DNA of 64,000 nt. It comes from Phymorhynchus buccinoides. Its lineage: Eukaryota > Mollusca > Gastropoda > Neogastropoda > Raphitomidae. A program made the translations under genes and the position numbers. The notes below the pieces were generated by a model. It did no database searches and was not told the origin of the DNA. It worked only from the letters and a program-made list of their open reading frames with translations. The stretch is from positions 34,436,092-34,500,091 of the forward strand of contig CM065690.1 of NCBI GenBank assembly GCA_017654935.2, read 5' to 3'. Positions 23,054-35,305 of this stretch are shown here, in pieces. Positions within the stretch are counted from its first letter, which is position 1. The number at the start of each line of letters is the position of its first letter.

Positions 23054-23399
23054 GAAAAGTCACTTTCTACTTGCGCCGAGGAAAGTGACTCAGAATGACG
23101 AGTTTGTGTTTGACTGAAGTGCAGTATGGTGGGCGTCACCATGAAACAGAAGAACTGACAATGTAATAGCTACAGCATCTGATAACATTCCTCTTCGATA
23201 TCTATTTTTGAATGACATTTTTGGAAGCAAGCCAGGTTAGTTGTGTCCATTGAGGCATTCAAACATTGACCTCATTTCATAACAGACCGTAATATAAATA
23301 TTAGCAGCGGTATGGGGGTAGGGGTGGGGGAGAATATTGTTTCATTTCTCTTTTATGGACAGTCATACATTCTCAATAATTGGCTTTCTTTCCTGAACA

Positions 23400-23642
23400 A
23401 CTTTTTGAAATGTCCAGAATGATGTCTTCAGTTTAAACATTAAAAATGTATGTCTTAACATTTTATTTTCGTCAAAGCCAAAAAAGGGGTAGGGGAGATA
23501 AACCGGCAACAGTGGACGTCAGGATAGCCCTGTGGTAATGGGACATAGCTCACAAGAAGCGCACGATAATGTTCTTTTAAACTGTGGTAAACGTTGTTTC
23601 TAAAAACTTGCACAGTTTTGGCGAGGTACAGTTTATTGCTAA
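23400..23642 (-). repeat. Right terminal inverted repeat
   Basis: Inverted partner of 19177-19418, ending CAGTTTATTGCTAA before TA. Confidence 0.88.
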
Positions 23643-23644
23643 TA

Positions 23645-24730
23645 TACTGATGGAAAAAAGTTAGGGACTAGTCACACACACATGCACAACTTTGCAACCA
23701 CGAATGGCAATGCAATACTTTTGAACAAGCATTTAATACATTATCTCGTCAATCAGAGTACCAAATTTCATTCCGATTTGATTATCCGTTTGCTTTCCGC
23801 GAGCCCTCAAACAACATAGGGGTTCAAAACGAAAATTGCAAGTCCTTCGACATGTTCAGTAGTGTGTGTGTCCACCACGATTCCTTTGGCATTCATCACA
23901 TCTGCGCCTCATGGAGTTCACCAGTATTCTTTTTAGCATTTGCAATGCCAGTCCTGCCTCTAGGACCCTCTATGCTGTACATGAAGGAGTCCCTGGGACC
24001 CCTTGTTTTACGGGATGATTGGGAGCCCTGACTGTAGTTCTACAAATTTACAGTCGCCAATAGATCTAGGAGCTTGGATGCTGATTTTGTGTTTTGAGTT
24101 GATTTAAAAGAACAATTATATGATGGGATTATGTGTATATTTTATTCATATCTCTAGGCCTAAAGCGGGTAGGCCTACATAAAAAACACAGGCAACTTGC
24201 TATTTTCAATTACCAAAATATTGAAATCAAGGTAGACCTTGGCGGTAGATCAATAATTTACTTGACTAGGCCCTACTATATTGATCATGCCAACCGTTAA
24301 TACAGTCAGAAGAACAGACAATTTAGTGTCTGGGATTCTCTTTCAAGCCTACAACACACCATTTAGAAATAGGCCTAGCTGATTTTGAGTGGCTTCTTCG
24401 TAGTGAAAAAAACGAGCATGTTTACGTAAAAAGCCGACGTCTTTGGTCTCTTTCGAATGTAACAAAATTCCATTGCAAGTTCTACTCCGATTATAATAGG
24501 TCATTATATAGCTGTGTGCTCTTCTTTATTGTTCTATAATAGGCCCAGAAAATCACCGACACCTTCTCGATTCAAATTTGCTTCCATTGTCGCGAATGTG
24601 TGTCGTCTGCTTGAAGTGGGTCAGTTTGGAGACGTTTCTCATTGGCTAATTCCCTACGACGGTCGTTTGCAATTGACAACTGCACCATTTGGACGTCTTT
24701 CTTGCCACAGAGGACTCACATGGAAAGGCG
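23645..24730. other. No gene seen; possible old repeat
   Basis: 23840-24010 contains CACCACGATTCCTTTGGCAT and a GC-richer stretch that could be the edge of a decayed transposon, with no open frame. 24020-24500 is AT-rich. 24514-24732 is unique-looking sequence leading into the U2-like segment. Confidence 0.4.
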
Positions 24731-24732
24731 GA

Positions 24733-24857
24733 CTGATACGCTCCCTATCGGGGGCTTCGATATTAAAATGATTTTTGAACCTCGGCGAAGTGTCAGGGCT
24801 TGCTCCACCTTCGCCACGGGTTGGCCTGGTATTGCAGTACCTCCAGGATCGACCCAC
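24733..24857 (+). ncRNA. U2 snRNA-like segment lacking the 5' third
   Basis: From CTGATACG the sequence follows animal U2 snRNA: a stem IIb-like hairpin (GCTCCC-TATC-GGGGGC), GATATTAAAATG, an Sm-site candidate ATTTTTGA at 24771-24778, stem III with a perfect 7-bp stem GGCGAAG/CTTCGCC enclosing GGCTTGCTCCACC, then GGGTTGGCCTGGTATTGCAG and the final hairpin closing TACCTCCAGG. The 5' part with the branch-point-pairing region is absent: upstream sequence to 24660 does not match. It is therefore a 5'-truncated U2 copy or pseudogene and cannot act as U2. Helices are kept, so the source gene was probably functional and recent. Confidence 0.75.
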
Positions 24858-24879
24858 TCTCCCCAAGGGGAGAAAATCC

Positions 24880-25055
24880 AATGTAACATTCTTTCCTCTG
24901 TTTTTGTTTGTGGCACAAGCCACAAACCTACACTTTTGTCGGTCTGTCGGTAGGTCCAAAATTGTCGCACTTCAAATCGAGGCTGCACTTCAAATTGAGG
25001 CTGCTCTTTAAAATGATGTTTCGTTTTCAATTGTCGCACGCCACAAACGATTGCG
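24880..25055 (-). repeat. Dispersed repeat with GTTTGTGGC palindrome, copy 1
   Basis: GTTTGTGGC/GCCACAAAC palindrome (about 24906-24927), a GTCGGTCTGTCGG stretch, then AAAATTGTCGCACTTCAAAT. The reverse-oriented relative lies at 41700-41985. Both lie next to U2-derived sequence. Confidence 0.7.
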
Positions 25056-26412
25056 AATCCGCGCTTGTTTTAAAGTAAGTGAGAAAAGGCTAACTGTTGA
25101 AAGTGGTTCTAGGCTGATATAAAAAATTATCATATACTTCACTGTCAGTATATAGCTATAACGAAGTTCTTAATATGTCCAAAATACCTTATTTCCTTCC
25201 CTCTCCAGTTACATACTCAATGAAAATGACTAATAACAATGCCTGCTATCAATTTGTTACACAGCTATGCTTTTTAGTCACTCCATCAGCAAGCAAACCC
25301 ATTTGATAATGTAAGTGCAAATCACAGAAAAGAGGAGGGAGGTGTGTGTTCAACAACCCATGACCTGATTCCCTTATTGCGATTAATCTCAAAAGAAGAT
25401 GCTCGTGGTTTGGTAAGATCAACCTAGTCGTGAGACACAGAATTGAACACTTGTATTCAAACATTTGGCCAAGAAATGCACTGGCCTCGCCTGTCCTTTG
25501 TGGGTTGTTGGATGGTTACTGCTGGTTTCTGGGTGGGGTGTCTTTTGCCGGCGGATTCTGTGTTCGTGATAAACGGGCTGGTACCCCCATAGGGACATTT
25601 CGCAAGGACTCCTCTGCATTGTATCTGATGGTCACCAAGCCGGGAGAGCCCCAGTATGCTTAATGGAATGTCCCGTGTGTACCATCAGCACCTTCGGGTG
25701 TTTCTTTTTAATTATGTTTCACTAAAAGTAGCAGGACTTATTTATTAAATGTCCTAAGCACTGAAGGGTTTAAGCAGTTTGGATTTTGCAACCGAGATGT
25801 GGTTCCTAATGGCTGCACATCTCTTTTCAATCTCTAAACTTAACAATCTTTAACAATCTTCTGTTGATCATTTCCAAGAAAAATAAAATTGATCAATTTA
25901 TTTGCTTCAGATCGCCTTTAAGGCTGTCAGCCCAATCGACATAGGCTAGAACACCAAAGCTACATCAAAATGTTGTTATGCTCTTCATAATTATGCGGGG
26001 TTTTTATATGACAAACTCCTAGCATAACATCGTCTCTTCCAAATCCTCCAAAGTTGGACATGCAAAAAGGGTAATCAAAAACGGTCACACACATAGTATT
26101 CTCATTCCTAGCTGGTCACAACATTTCGTTGGGATGATCCCTGAACGTTTACCAGGGATGTACAACGACAACAACCCCATTCCGCTTCAGTAAAGACAAA
26201 CACATGGTTTATGCGATGGGGTAAAAACAATACAGGACTATAATCAGCCACATACTTTTATTTTATTAAATAAAAAGCACATAAACACTCTCTCACACAA
26301 CATACATCAAAAAGAAAAAAAAGTACACCCTCCCACATCACAACCTCGTTCAAGACGTCAACGTTTACGAGTACATCCACCCCCATCCCCACATCACACC
26401 ACACAATCTATC

Positions 26413-26415
<3 letters not shown>

Positions 26416-26468
<53 letters not shown>
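26416..26468. repeat. (CT)n microsatellite
   Basis: Occupies the place where copy B carries CT plus the LINE insertion. Confidence 0.97.
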
Positions 26469-26473
<5 letters not shown>

Positions 26474-26564
26474 ACACACACACACACATTCACGTGCATG
26501 CACATACATCATAACAGACGGATCTGTTCTGTCTCTCTCTCTTTCACTTATCGAGCACAAACAC

Positions 26565-26642
26565 GCTTTACAATAATAATAATAAACGGATATTCATATA
26601 GCGCTTTTTATCAGCACAAAGCGCTTTACAATCAATTCAAAC
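26565..26642 (-). repeat. LINE/SINE-type 3' tail
   Basis: On the minus strand it reads TTGTAAAGCGCTTTGTGCTG, then AAGCGCTATATGAATA, then (TTA)n. The paired AAGCGCTTT / GCGCTATATAAA signature is typical of the 3' ends of L2/CR1-group LINEs and the SINEs that use them. Confidence 0.65.
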
Positions 26643-26848
26643 ACACACACGCACGTACGTGTACGCACGAGCGTGAACGCGTTCTTGCACACAGACATAC
26701 ACACACATACCCACACACATTTCATCAAACACACAGAAAACACATTCTCACTGAAACGCACACAAACTTACTCAAGCATACACTTGTACAAACACGCGCA
26801 CACGCACGCACACACATACACACACACTACACATTAACACACACACAC

Positions 26849-27075
<227 letters not shown>

Positions 27076-27175
27076 TATAGGCTTATATTCTTTAGTGCAC
27101 GGCTTGTGCTTCCTTGGCATTGGAGCATTGTTTGCTAATGTCAATAAAATTCATTTTTCATTTTATTTCTCTCAC
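27076..27175 (+). repeat. Retroelement 3' tail between microsatellites
   Basis: TTGCTAATGTCAATAAAATT and a T-rich end are sandwiched between two CA arrays. No coding part. Confidence 0.45.
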
Positions 27176-27255
27176 ACACATACATACGCACACAAAAAGC
27201 AACCACAAAGACGCACACATGCACGTGCACGCACGCACACACACATGCACACACA

Positions 27256-27320
<65 letters not shown>

Positions 27321-27347
27321 TCACTCTGCCCCCCCCCCCCCCCCCAC
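27176..27347. repeat. (CA)n and poly-C tract
   Basis: CA array ending in an 18-base C run. Confidence 0.97.
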
Positions 27348-28245
27348 TCCCTCACACACTTGCTTTTTACACTCACTACTCTCTCTGCCTGAGTACATCC
27401 TATAATAATCTGGCAGGGCCAGAATAGATCTAGGTGTTCAGTAAGCCAAGAAAAGGGGCCAGAATTGTCAGCTGGCTGACTGTGGGCAAGAAGCCTAGAA
27501 GAGCGTGCATTATCAGTTTTCCAGTTCAATCCGTTGAAGTCATGGCCTACTCTATCAATGCACCCATTCTACATTATACACAAGCACAATCGTAATACAC
27601 TTACTCACATCTATAATCGATTGGAATCAAAACTGCATCACATAATGAATTCATTAGGAAAAATGATGATATGCACTTTGCTCTGAACGCACAGCGCCAT
27701 TGTGGATTACCGCTGTCTTACTTTCGTTCTTACATTCGAACAATGATTGGTTAAAATAAAAACGATGTGTAATAAAATAATAGTAACATGTTGCATTTTT
27801 AGAAAGTTAAACGTACAAGAAGCAGAATGTTTGGTAATTGAAGATATGCGGGCACTGTTTATTTTTTACAACTAGATTTGTTGAAGAAGCATTAACTGCG
27901 GGCCTCTCTTTCGTTGCAGGAGCTGCGTTTTCGTCTGCATTTATACCATATTTAAAAATACTATATAAACAATGAAAGACTGAAAAATGTTGATGTCCCT
28001 ACGTCAGGAAGTGTTAAGTAAACTCTTCTGAGTCTGATCATACTATTCTTTAACCTGTACGTAGTGTTTGAACGATTCACCCGTTTTCGTGACTTCTCAT
28101 CTCGGACTAATAGTGTCAACATTGAAAAGAGGAAAACAAAGTCTATTTCCATTTTTGTTTTTTTGCTTTTTAATGTTGCTTGTATTTGTTATACGGCGAT
28201 TTATAGAAAGACAATTCATATTAATATATTTGCTATATTTACATT

Positions 28246-28745
28246 NNNNNNNNNNNNNNNNNNNNNNNNNNNNNNNNNNNNNNNNNNNNNNNNNNNNNNN
28301 NNNNNNNNNNNNNNNNNNNNNNNNNNNNNNNNNNNNNNNNNNNNNNNNNNNNNNNNNNNNNNNNNNNNNNNNNNNNNNNNNNNNNNNNNNNNNNNNNNNN
28401 NNNNNNNNNNNNNNNNNNNNNNNNNNNNNNNNNNNNNNNNNNNNNNNNNNNNNNNNNNNNNNNNNNNNNNNNNNNNNNNNNNNNNNNNNNNNNNNNNNNN
28501 NNNNNNNNNNNNNNNNNNNNNNNNNNNNNNNNNNNNNNNNNNNNNNNNNNNNNNNNNNNNNNNNNNNNNNNNNNNNNNNNNNNNNNNNNNNNNNNNNNNN
28601 NNNNNNNNNNNNNNNNNNNNNNNNNNNNNNNNNNNNNNNNNNNNNNNNNNNNNNNNNNNNNNNNNNNNNNNNNNNNNNNNNNNNNNNNNNNNNNNNNNNN
28701 NNNNNNNNNNNNNNNNNNNNNNNNNNNNNNNNNNNNNNNNNNNNN
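28246..28745. other. Assembly gap, 500 N
   Basis: Exactly 500 N, so the true size is unknown. Open frames running through it are artefacts. Confidence 1.
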
Positions 28746-29290
28746 GGACATTTTCATCAGCTCTAACCTTTCATGTACCAGTGCCAAGGGCATTTTTCGC
28801 CAGAACATTTATAATGAAAAACAAAATTCTAGTGGTATGGCATTTTCGCGAAATAAGCATGAAATTTGGCATGATAGTTTCTTATGGTGTGTTTATCAAT
28901 TCCTGACGTAGGGACATTTTCAATTCAGCCTTTAACCCCTTCAGTGCCAAGGGCATTTTGATCACGGATGGTTATAATTTAAAAAAATCTAGTGTTGGGA
29001 ATTTTCATGAAATAATCATGAAATTTGATATGATAGTTTCTTATGGTGTGTTTATCAATTTCTGATGTAGGGACATTTGCAGTTCAGCCTTTAACCCCTT
29101 CAGGGCATTTTGATGGCGGACAAAATTAGATTTTTTTTTAAAACACCCAGTGTTTAGCATTTTCATGAACAAGCATGCAATTTGGCATGATGTTTTCTCA
29201 AGGTGTGTTTGTCAATTTCTGATGTAGGGACATTTTCATCATCATTCTTTAATCCCTTCAGTGCCAAAGGCATTTTGATCATGGACAGTT
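28746..29290 (+). repeat. About 160-bp satellite beside the gap
   Basis: GGACATTT landmarks at 28746, 28912, 29071 and 29228 give periods of 166, 159 and 157. Each unit has AACCCCTTCAGTGCCAAGGGC and GTGTGTTTATCAATT. The motif CCTGACGTAGGGACAT also occurs inverted at the ends of duplications A and B (about 27995-28010 and 33822-33838). Confidence 0.88.
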
Positions 29291-30708
29291 ATAATTAAAC
29301 GAAATTCTAGCAAAGGAATAATGGGGAAAACTAAGCATAACCGTTTTTTTAAGTAAGTGGGAAAAGGCTAACTGTTGAAAGTGTTTCTAGGCTGATATAT
29401 CATATACTTCACTGTCAGTATATAGCTATAACGAAGTTCTTAATCTGCCAAATATACCTTATTTCCTTCCCTCTCCAGTTACATACTCAATGAAAATGAC
29501 TAATAACAATGCCTGCTATCAATTTGTTACACAGCCAAGCTTTTTAGTCACTCCATCAGCAAGCAAACCCATTTGATAATATAAGTGCAAATCACAGAAA
29601 AGAGGAGGGAGGTGTGTGTTCAACAACCCATGACCTGATTCCATTATTGCACTCAAAAGAAGATGCTCGTGGTTTGGTAAGATCAACCTAGTCGTGTGAC
29701 ACAGAATTGAACACTTGTATTCAAACATTTGGCCAATAAATGCACTGGCCTCGCCTGTCCTTGGTGGGTTGTTGGATGGTTACTGCTGGTTTCTGGGTGG
29801 GGTGTCTTTTGCCGGCGGGTTCTGTAGTCGTGATAAACGGGCTGGTACCCCCATAGGGACATTTCGCAAGGACTCCTCTGCATTGTATCTGGTGGTCACC
29901 AAGCCGGGAGAGCCCCCGTATACTTAATGGAATGTCCTTTGTGTACCATCAGCACCTTCGGCTGTTTCTTTTTCATTATTTTTCACTACAAGTAGCAGGA
30001 CTTGTTAATTAAATGTCCTAAGCACTGAAGGGTGTAAGCAGTTTGGATTTTGTAACCGAGATGTAGTTCCTAATGGCTGCATATCTCTTTTCAATCTCTA
30101 AACTTAACAATCTTTAACAATCTTCTGTTGATCATTTCCAAGAAAAATAAAATCGATCAATCAATGCTTCATTTTATTTGCTTCAGATCGCCTTTAAGGC
30201 TGTGTCAGCCCAATCGACATAGGCTAGAACACCAAAGCTACATCAAAATGTTGTTATGTTCTGCATAATTATGCGTGGGATTGTCTTTAGCCATGACAAA
30301 CTCCTAGCATAACATCGTCAGTCTTCCAAATCCTCCGAAGTTGGAGTGTGGCTGCAAACGTGTCGGGGTAATCAAAAGCGGTCACACACATAGTATTCTT
30401 ATTCCTAGCTGGTGCATTTGCATTTGTTGGGATGATCCCTGAAATCTTTTAGCCAGGGTATGACTACGACACAACAATCTTTTGCTTCAGTAAAGAAAAA
30501 AATTGGTTTATGCGATGGGGTAAAAACAATACAGGACTATAATCAACCACATAATTTTATTTTATTAAATAAAAAGCACATAAAGACAGCACTCACACAA
30601 CATACGTAAAAAAATAAAAAAAGTACACCCTCCCACATCACAACCTCATTCAAGACGTCAACGTTTACGAGTACATCCACCCCCACCCCCACCCCCACAT
30701 CACACCAC

Positions 30709-30712
<4 letters not shown>

Positions 30713-30776
<64 letters not shown>
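30713..30776. repeat. (CT)n microsatellite at the LINE 5' junction
   Basis: The CT run passes without spacer into LINE coding sequence. Confidence 0.97.
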
Positions 30777-30778
<2 letters not shown>

Positions 30779-33160
30779 AAATTGGGTAAAGCAGGTGGCA
30801 TAGATGGCATAATCGCTGAAATGTTAATAAATGGGGGAATAGTAGTTCTACAGTTTCTTACTAAACTATTCAATAAAAATTTTGATGAAGGCATATATCC
30901 CAAAGACTGGTCTAAGGCTATTATAATCCCTGTTCATAAAAAGGGAAATCCTGAAAAAGCTGACAATTATAGGGGAATTTCTTTGTTAAATATTTCGTCC
31001 AAATGCTACACTGCTATTCTTAACGCAAGGCTGTATTTGTGGCTTGAAAATAATCAGAATATTTCAGAAAATCAGGCAGGATTCAGAAAAGGTTATTCTA
31101 CTGTAGACCAAATGTTCAATCTACATGCAATTGTTCAAAAATGTATGAGTAAAAAGGGTAAAAAACTGTACGTAGCTTTTGTGGATTTTCGAAAAGCTTT
31201 TGATTCGATCAGACATGATAAATTACTAGAATGTATTCGAAATAATGGGGTAAAAGGTAAATTTCTTGCATCCCTAACAGCTATGTATGAATCTTTATTT
31301 TCATGTGTTCGTGCAAATTTTTATTTATCTGAATTTTTTGAATGCCCAATAGGTGTAAGACAGGGATGTGTTTTAAGCCCTACATTATTTTCGATGTTTA
31401 TAAACCAGCTTGCAGACCATATGAGTGAAAATGGTTTACATGGGTTTCAAATAGTGCCAGACATTATGGAACTGTTTATTTTGCTTTTCGCAGATGATAT
31501 TGTTTTAATTTCTACTACTCCAAGGGGACTACAGCATCAATTAAATATCTTAAAATCCTGCTGTGATGACTTACACTTATTTGTTAATACTGAAAAGACT
31601 AAAGTTATGGTACATGTATTTAGAAAAGGTGGATTTCTCGCAAAATATGAACGGTGGTTTTATGATGGTAACCAATTAGAGGTAGTTAACAAGTATTGTT
31701 ATTTAGGATTCTGCTTTACTACAAAAATTAGCGCTAAATTAGGAACGGAACATTTTGTTATTAAGGGAAAAAGAGCTGTTGTTGAATTGAACCGAGCATA
31801 TCAAATGTATAAAGAAATGAATGTTAACACTTTCTTTAAAATATTTGACATGAAAATACAACCTATTTTGCTGTATTCTTCTGAGATTTGGGGTCTCCGA
31901 AGACTAGAACATATAGAGAAAGTCCATCTCATGGCTTGCAAGAGATTCTTAGGTGTGCCACAAAGAACTCCAAATAAAATGGCATATGGTGACCTTGGAA
32001 GATACCCCCTTTATATCAACTCTATGGTTAATTCTGTCAGATACTGGTTCAAACTCTTACATTTAACCCCTAACAGATTACCATATAATGCTTATCTTAT
32101 GTTGCTCCGATATGGATAAGTCTGGAAAGACTTGTTGGGCTTCTCAAATACGTAACATTTTGTGTGAAATTGTGTGAATGGTTTCAATATTGTATGGCTT
32201 CAGCAAGGTGTTGGCGATATAAAAGCTTTTTTGTATATATTCAAACAAAGACTAGTAGACATGTTTATTCAGGAATGGTCTGGATCTCTTAGAGATAGTG
32301 ATAGATGTAGTAACTATAGATCTTTCAAAACTATATTTCACAAGGAAGAATATATCACTTGTATGGATTATTGTTTTAGACTTGCCATTTCACAAACAAG
32401 GTTCAATGTCTTGCCTCTCAATAATAATGTACACAGATATAGTGATAACAATATGGATAAGATGTGTCCCCTTCTGTATGAGAAAAAATGAAAACGAGGA
32501 ACATTTTATTTTTGAATGCTTTATGTACAATGATTTAAGGTTGACATTTCTGAAAGATTGTATTACCTTACCATTGTCTACACTACTGAAAGCAAGCAAC
32601 AGTACTCACAGACATGGTTTATCCAGATACATTTTCCATGCTATAAACAGAAGAAAATTAATAATGTGATTGGCTAGCTAATACAGATTCATTGTTATCC
32701 AAATTATACTATGCATAATGTCATCTATGCGTATGCGTACATTGCCATTAATACTGATTTATGCGATATTGTGTTGTTGTTTGTTAAAATTTTAAAAAAA
32801 AACCATAACTGTGAACACGTGACCATTGATAGTAATCTATTATGTGAGTCACCTGAGATATTTTAGTTTACAGCATAATAGCCAATTCATGCGAAATTAT
32901 ACTGTGACAGGAAATAGTTGTTCTTGTTCTAGAACTAATTACTTGAAGCAATATTTGGTTGATAATCATTTCGCTATGAACGGTATTTATTATTGCATAG
33001 CATGATGTCCAATATTAATAGCCACATTATCACCATTGTTTATGCACCCTTTACATGTCCTCCCCTTCACCCGTTCGTCGTCGTTCCCCATTTGTACTGT
33101 GGCCCAAGGCCGAAGCGCAATTAAAAACCTTTCAGTGTTCACTGTTGTCAGATGTTCAGT

Positions 33161-33163
<3 letters not shown>
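30777..33163 (+). mobile_element. 5'-truncated LINE flanked by CT microsatellites
   Basis: Reverse transcriptase begins immediately after the left CT tract. The 3' untranslated part ends with CGCAATTAAAAACC and two TTCAGTGTTC units, then CT again (33164-33200). In copy A the two outer flanks are joined by other microsatellites, so this is a genuine insertion or replacement. No endonuclease domain is present, as expected for 5' truncation. Confidence 0.85.
30782..32650 (+). pseudogene. LINE reverse transcriptase and C-terminal domain, frameshifted
   Basis: From 30782 the frame runs to TAA at 32119 with RT motifs in order: GGIDGIIAEM, IIIPVHKKGN then NYRGISLLN, AGFRKGYSTVDQ, VAFVDFRKAFDSI (catalytic Asp), GVRQGCVLSPTLFS, and LLFADDIVLIS (catalytic DD). 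After it come LGVPQRTP and ELGRYPLYI-like sequence. Frameshifts near 32105 and 32170 lead to VWLQQGVGDIKAF (32174-32491), and a third near 32480 to CPFC...EEHFIFEC, a zinc-binding-like end. It is inactive. Clade not assigned; it is not the CR1-like type seen at 50930 or 58990. Confidence 0.88.

Positions 33164-33200
<37 letters not shown>
33164..33200. repeat. (CT)n microsatellite at the LINE 3' junction
   Basis: Direct continuation of the LINE tail. Confidence 0.97.
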
Positions 33201-33205
<5 letters not shown>

Positions 33206-33935
33206 GAGTACATCCTATAATAATCTGGCAGGGCCAGAATAGATCTAGGTGTTCAGTAAGCCAAGAAAAGGGGACAGAATTGTCAAGAAGCCTAGAAGAG
33301 CGTGCATTATCAGATAATGATTATCTAGATCTAAACCTTTTTTTTCCAGTTCAATCTGTTGAAGTCATGGCCTACTCATGTAATCAATGCACCCATTCTA
33401 CATTATACACAAGCACAATCGTAATACACTTACTCACATCTATAATCGATTGGAATCAAAACTGCGTCACATAATGAATTCATTCGGAAAAGTGATGATA
33501 CGCACTTTGCTCTGAACGCGAAGCGCCATTGTGGATTACCGCTGTCTTACTTTCGTTCTTACATTCGAACAATGATTGGTTAAAATAAAAACGATGTGTA
33601 ATAAAATAATAGTAAAATGTTGCATTTTACAAAGTTAAAAGTACAAGAAGCAGAATGTGTGGTAAATGAAGATATGCGTGCACTAAGTTTATTTTTTACA
33701 ACTAAATTTGTTGAAGAAGCATTAACTGCGGGCCTCTCTTTCGTTGCCGGAGCTGCGTTTTCGTCTGCATTTATACCATATTTTAAAATACTAAATAAAC
33801 AATGAAAGACTGAAAAATTGTTGATGTCCCTACGTCAGGAAGTGTTAAGTAAACTCTTCTGAGTCTGATCATACTATTCTTTAACCTGTACGTAGTGTTT
33901 GAACGATTCACCCGTTTTCGTGACTTCTCATCTCG

Positions 33936-33964
33936 CAATGTGCAAATAAAACATTCAGTGTTCA

Positions 33965-34010
<46 letters not shown>
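33936..34010 (+). repeat. Short LINE 3' tail followed by (CT)n
   Basis: TGCAAATAAAACATTCAGTG, then TTCAG and CT repeats, closely resembles the tail at 33118-33163. It starts exactly where similarity to duplication A stops. Confidence 0.6.
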
Positions 34011-34138
34011 TTTCGCTTGCTGGCTTGCTCAAATTTTGTTTTTTCTTTTTCTTTTCTTTTTTTGGGGGGGCGGCTGGAAGACATGTTTGCCCCCCCCCCC
34101 CCCCCTTCCCCCCTCCCCCCTTCTCTGTCTGTTCCTAC

Positions 34139-34410
34139 GCCACTGGGGAGGTAAGAATAGATGTGGGACAGCATGTCTTCATATCTCATCGGTGCTTTGG
34201 TGCTCAATTGTTGCATTGATGGTCCATTGTTTAGTGCTCAGCGCTGCGACGCAATGCAGTCTGTTACCTTCTGCATTGCACAGCAACACATGGCACCCGC
34301 ACCTCAATTCAAATTATATCATGCAAACATCCCCCGCGGGGACACCGGGGGATCTTTCAGTACAAATTGTTCTCCAACCTATTTTCATAAAGAAGCAAAA
34401 TTAATGTAAA
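34139..34410 (+). repeat. Dispersed 267-bp repeat, copy 2
   Basis: Same boundaries as 2011-2277, including the CCCCCGCGGGG palindrome. A C-rich tract lies just upstream (34090-34120). Confidence 0.65.
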
Positions 34411-35040
34411 ATGGTGTCTCCTTTGCAAACCAATAGACGATCTTCGGAAAAAAATAGGGGAGAGCACTTGGTGAAAATTAGAGTTGATTACCTCGACTTA
34501 CTCAGTAAAAACTATAGCAACCAAAGCGGCATGGCGTCGAAGCGTGAAACCGCAGGATGCCAGTCAGCGACTTGCAAACATTGTTTTTTTTAAGAAAAAT
34601 AAGGGGTGGCCAGTTGCTACAAAGTGATAGAACTTGCAAACTGTGACGTAAAAATATAAATGACATAAAATTTAGAATGACGCACTGCGTTCTACATGCT
34701 GTGTGTCTCCTCAAACACACGAAGCGAGGGCTGGGTATTTACCTGATGGTAGAGTAAACTTCCCCTGTTTGACCGATTGAATTAGGCGAGATCACACCCA
34801 CACACCATGAAATTACTCCCCTTAATTATTTCCGAACAATTCCTATCGGGATGAAAGTGAAAGGATTTTTTTTAAACATGTTGCCTCAGGGTGCCTGTTT
34901 CCAAACAGTGTTGTTCTTGTGTTATATTTTGAATGCGAGAGCTTCAAAGATGAAAAAAATCAGATCGCATTAGAAAATAAGACAAACAAAAATGTCAAGG
35001 GCATTGCAATGAATGAATAAATTCAAACACATGTAATTCA
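34411..35040. other. No gene seen
   Basis: AT-rich; no supportable coding or structural feature. Confidence 0.5.
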
Positions 35041-35201
35041 CACACACACACACACACACACATACTTACACGCACGCACACAATCGCGCGCACACGCACG
35101 CACACATACATACTCGCTCACACAATATATATCCATATATACGCACGCACGCTCGTTCACACGTATAATTGTTGTTTAAAAATTAAAACAAAGCAATTTT
35201 G

Positions 35202-35305
<104 letters not shown>

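Larger units (their letters stand above)
19177..23642 (+). mobile_element. 4.47-kb DNA transposon with about 242-bp terminal inverted repeats
   Basis: 19177-19418 and the reverse complement of 23400-23642 align almost throughout: both start TTAGCAATAAACTGTA, pass through CTCGCCAAAACTGTGCA, CGTGCGCTTCTT and CTATCCTGACGTCCACTGT, and end at CATTTCAAAAAGT. The element is flanked by TA on both sides (19175-19176 and 23643-23644), a candidate 2-bp target duplication. Between the repeats lies one gene-sized coding region on the plus strand. Long inverted repeats with a single large transposase-like gene define a class II element. I cannot place it in a named superfamily. Confidence 0.85.
29340..33940 (+). 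repeat. Tandem duplication, copy B
   Basis: Second copy of 25060-28200, enlarged by the LINE at 30777-33163. It ends at CATCTCG (about 33934), where it is joined to a CAATAAAACATTCAGTGTTC tail and a CT array. Confidence 0.85.

Noticed and set aside
24733..24857. Functional U2 snRNA gene
   Set aside because: The 5' third with the branch-point-pairing region is missing and no snRNA promoter element was recognised.
28064..28906. 280-codon frame
   Set aside because: Runs through 500 N; artefact of the assembly gap.
33617..33805. 62-codon frame in duplication B
   Set aside because: The counterpart in copy A (27800-27975) is not conserved as a frame; likely chance.
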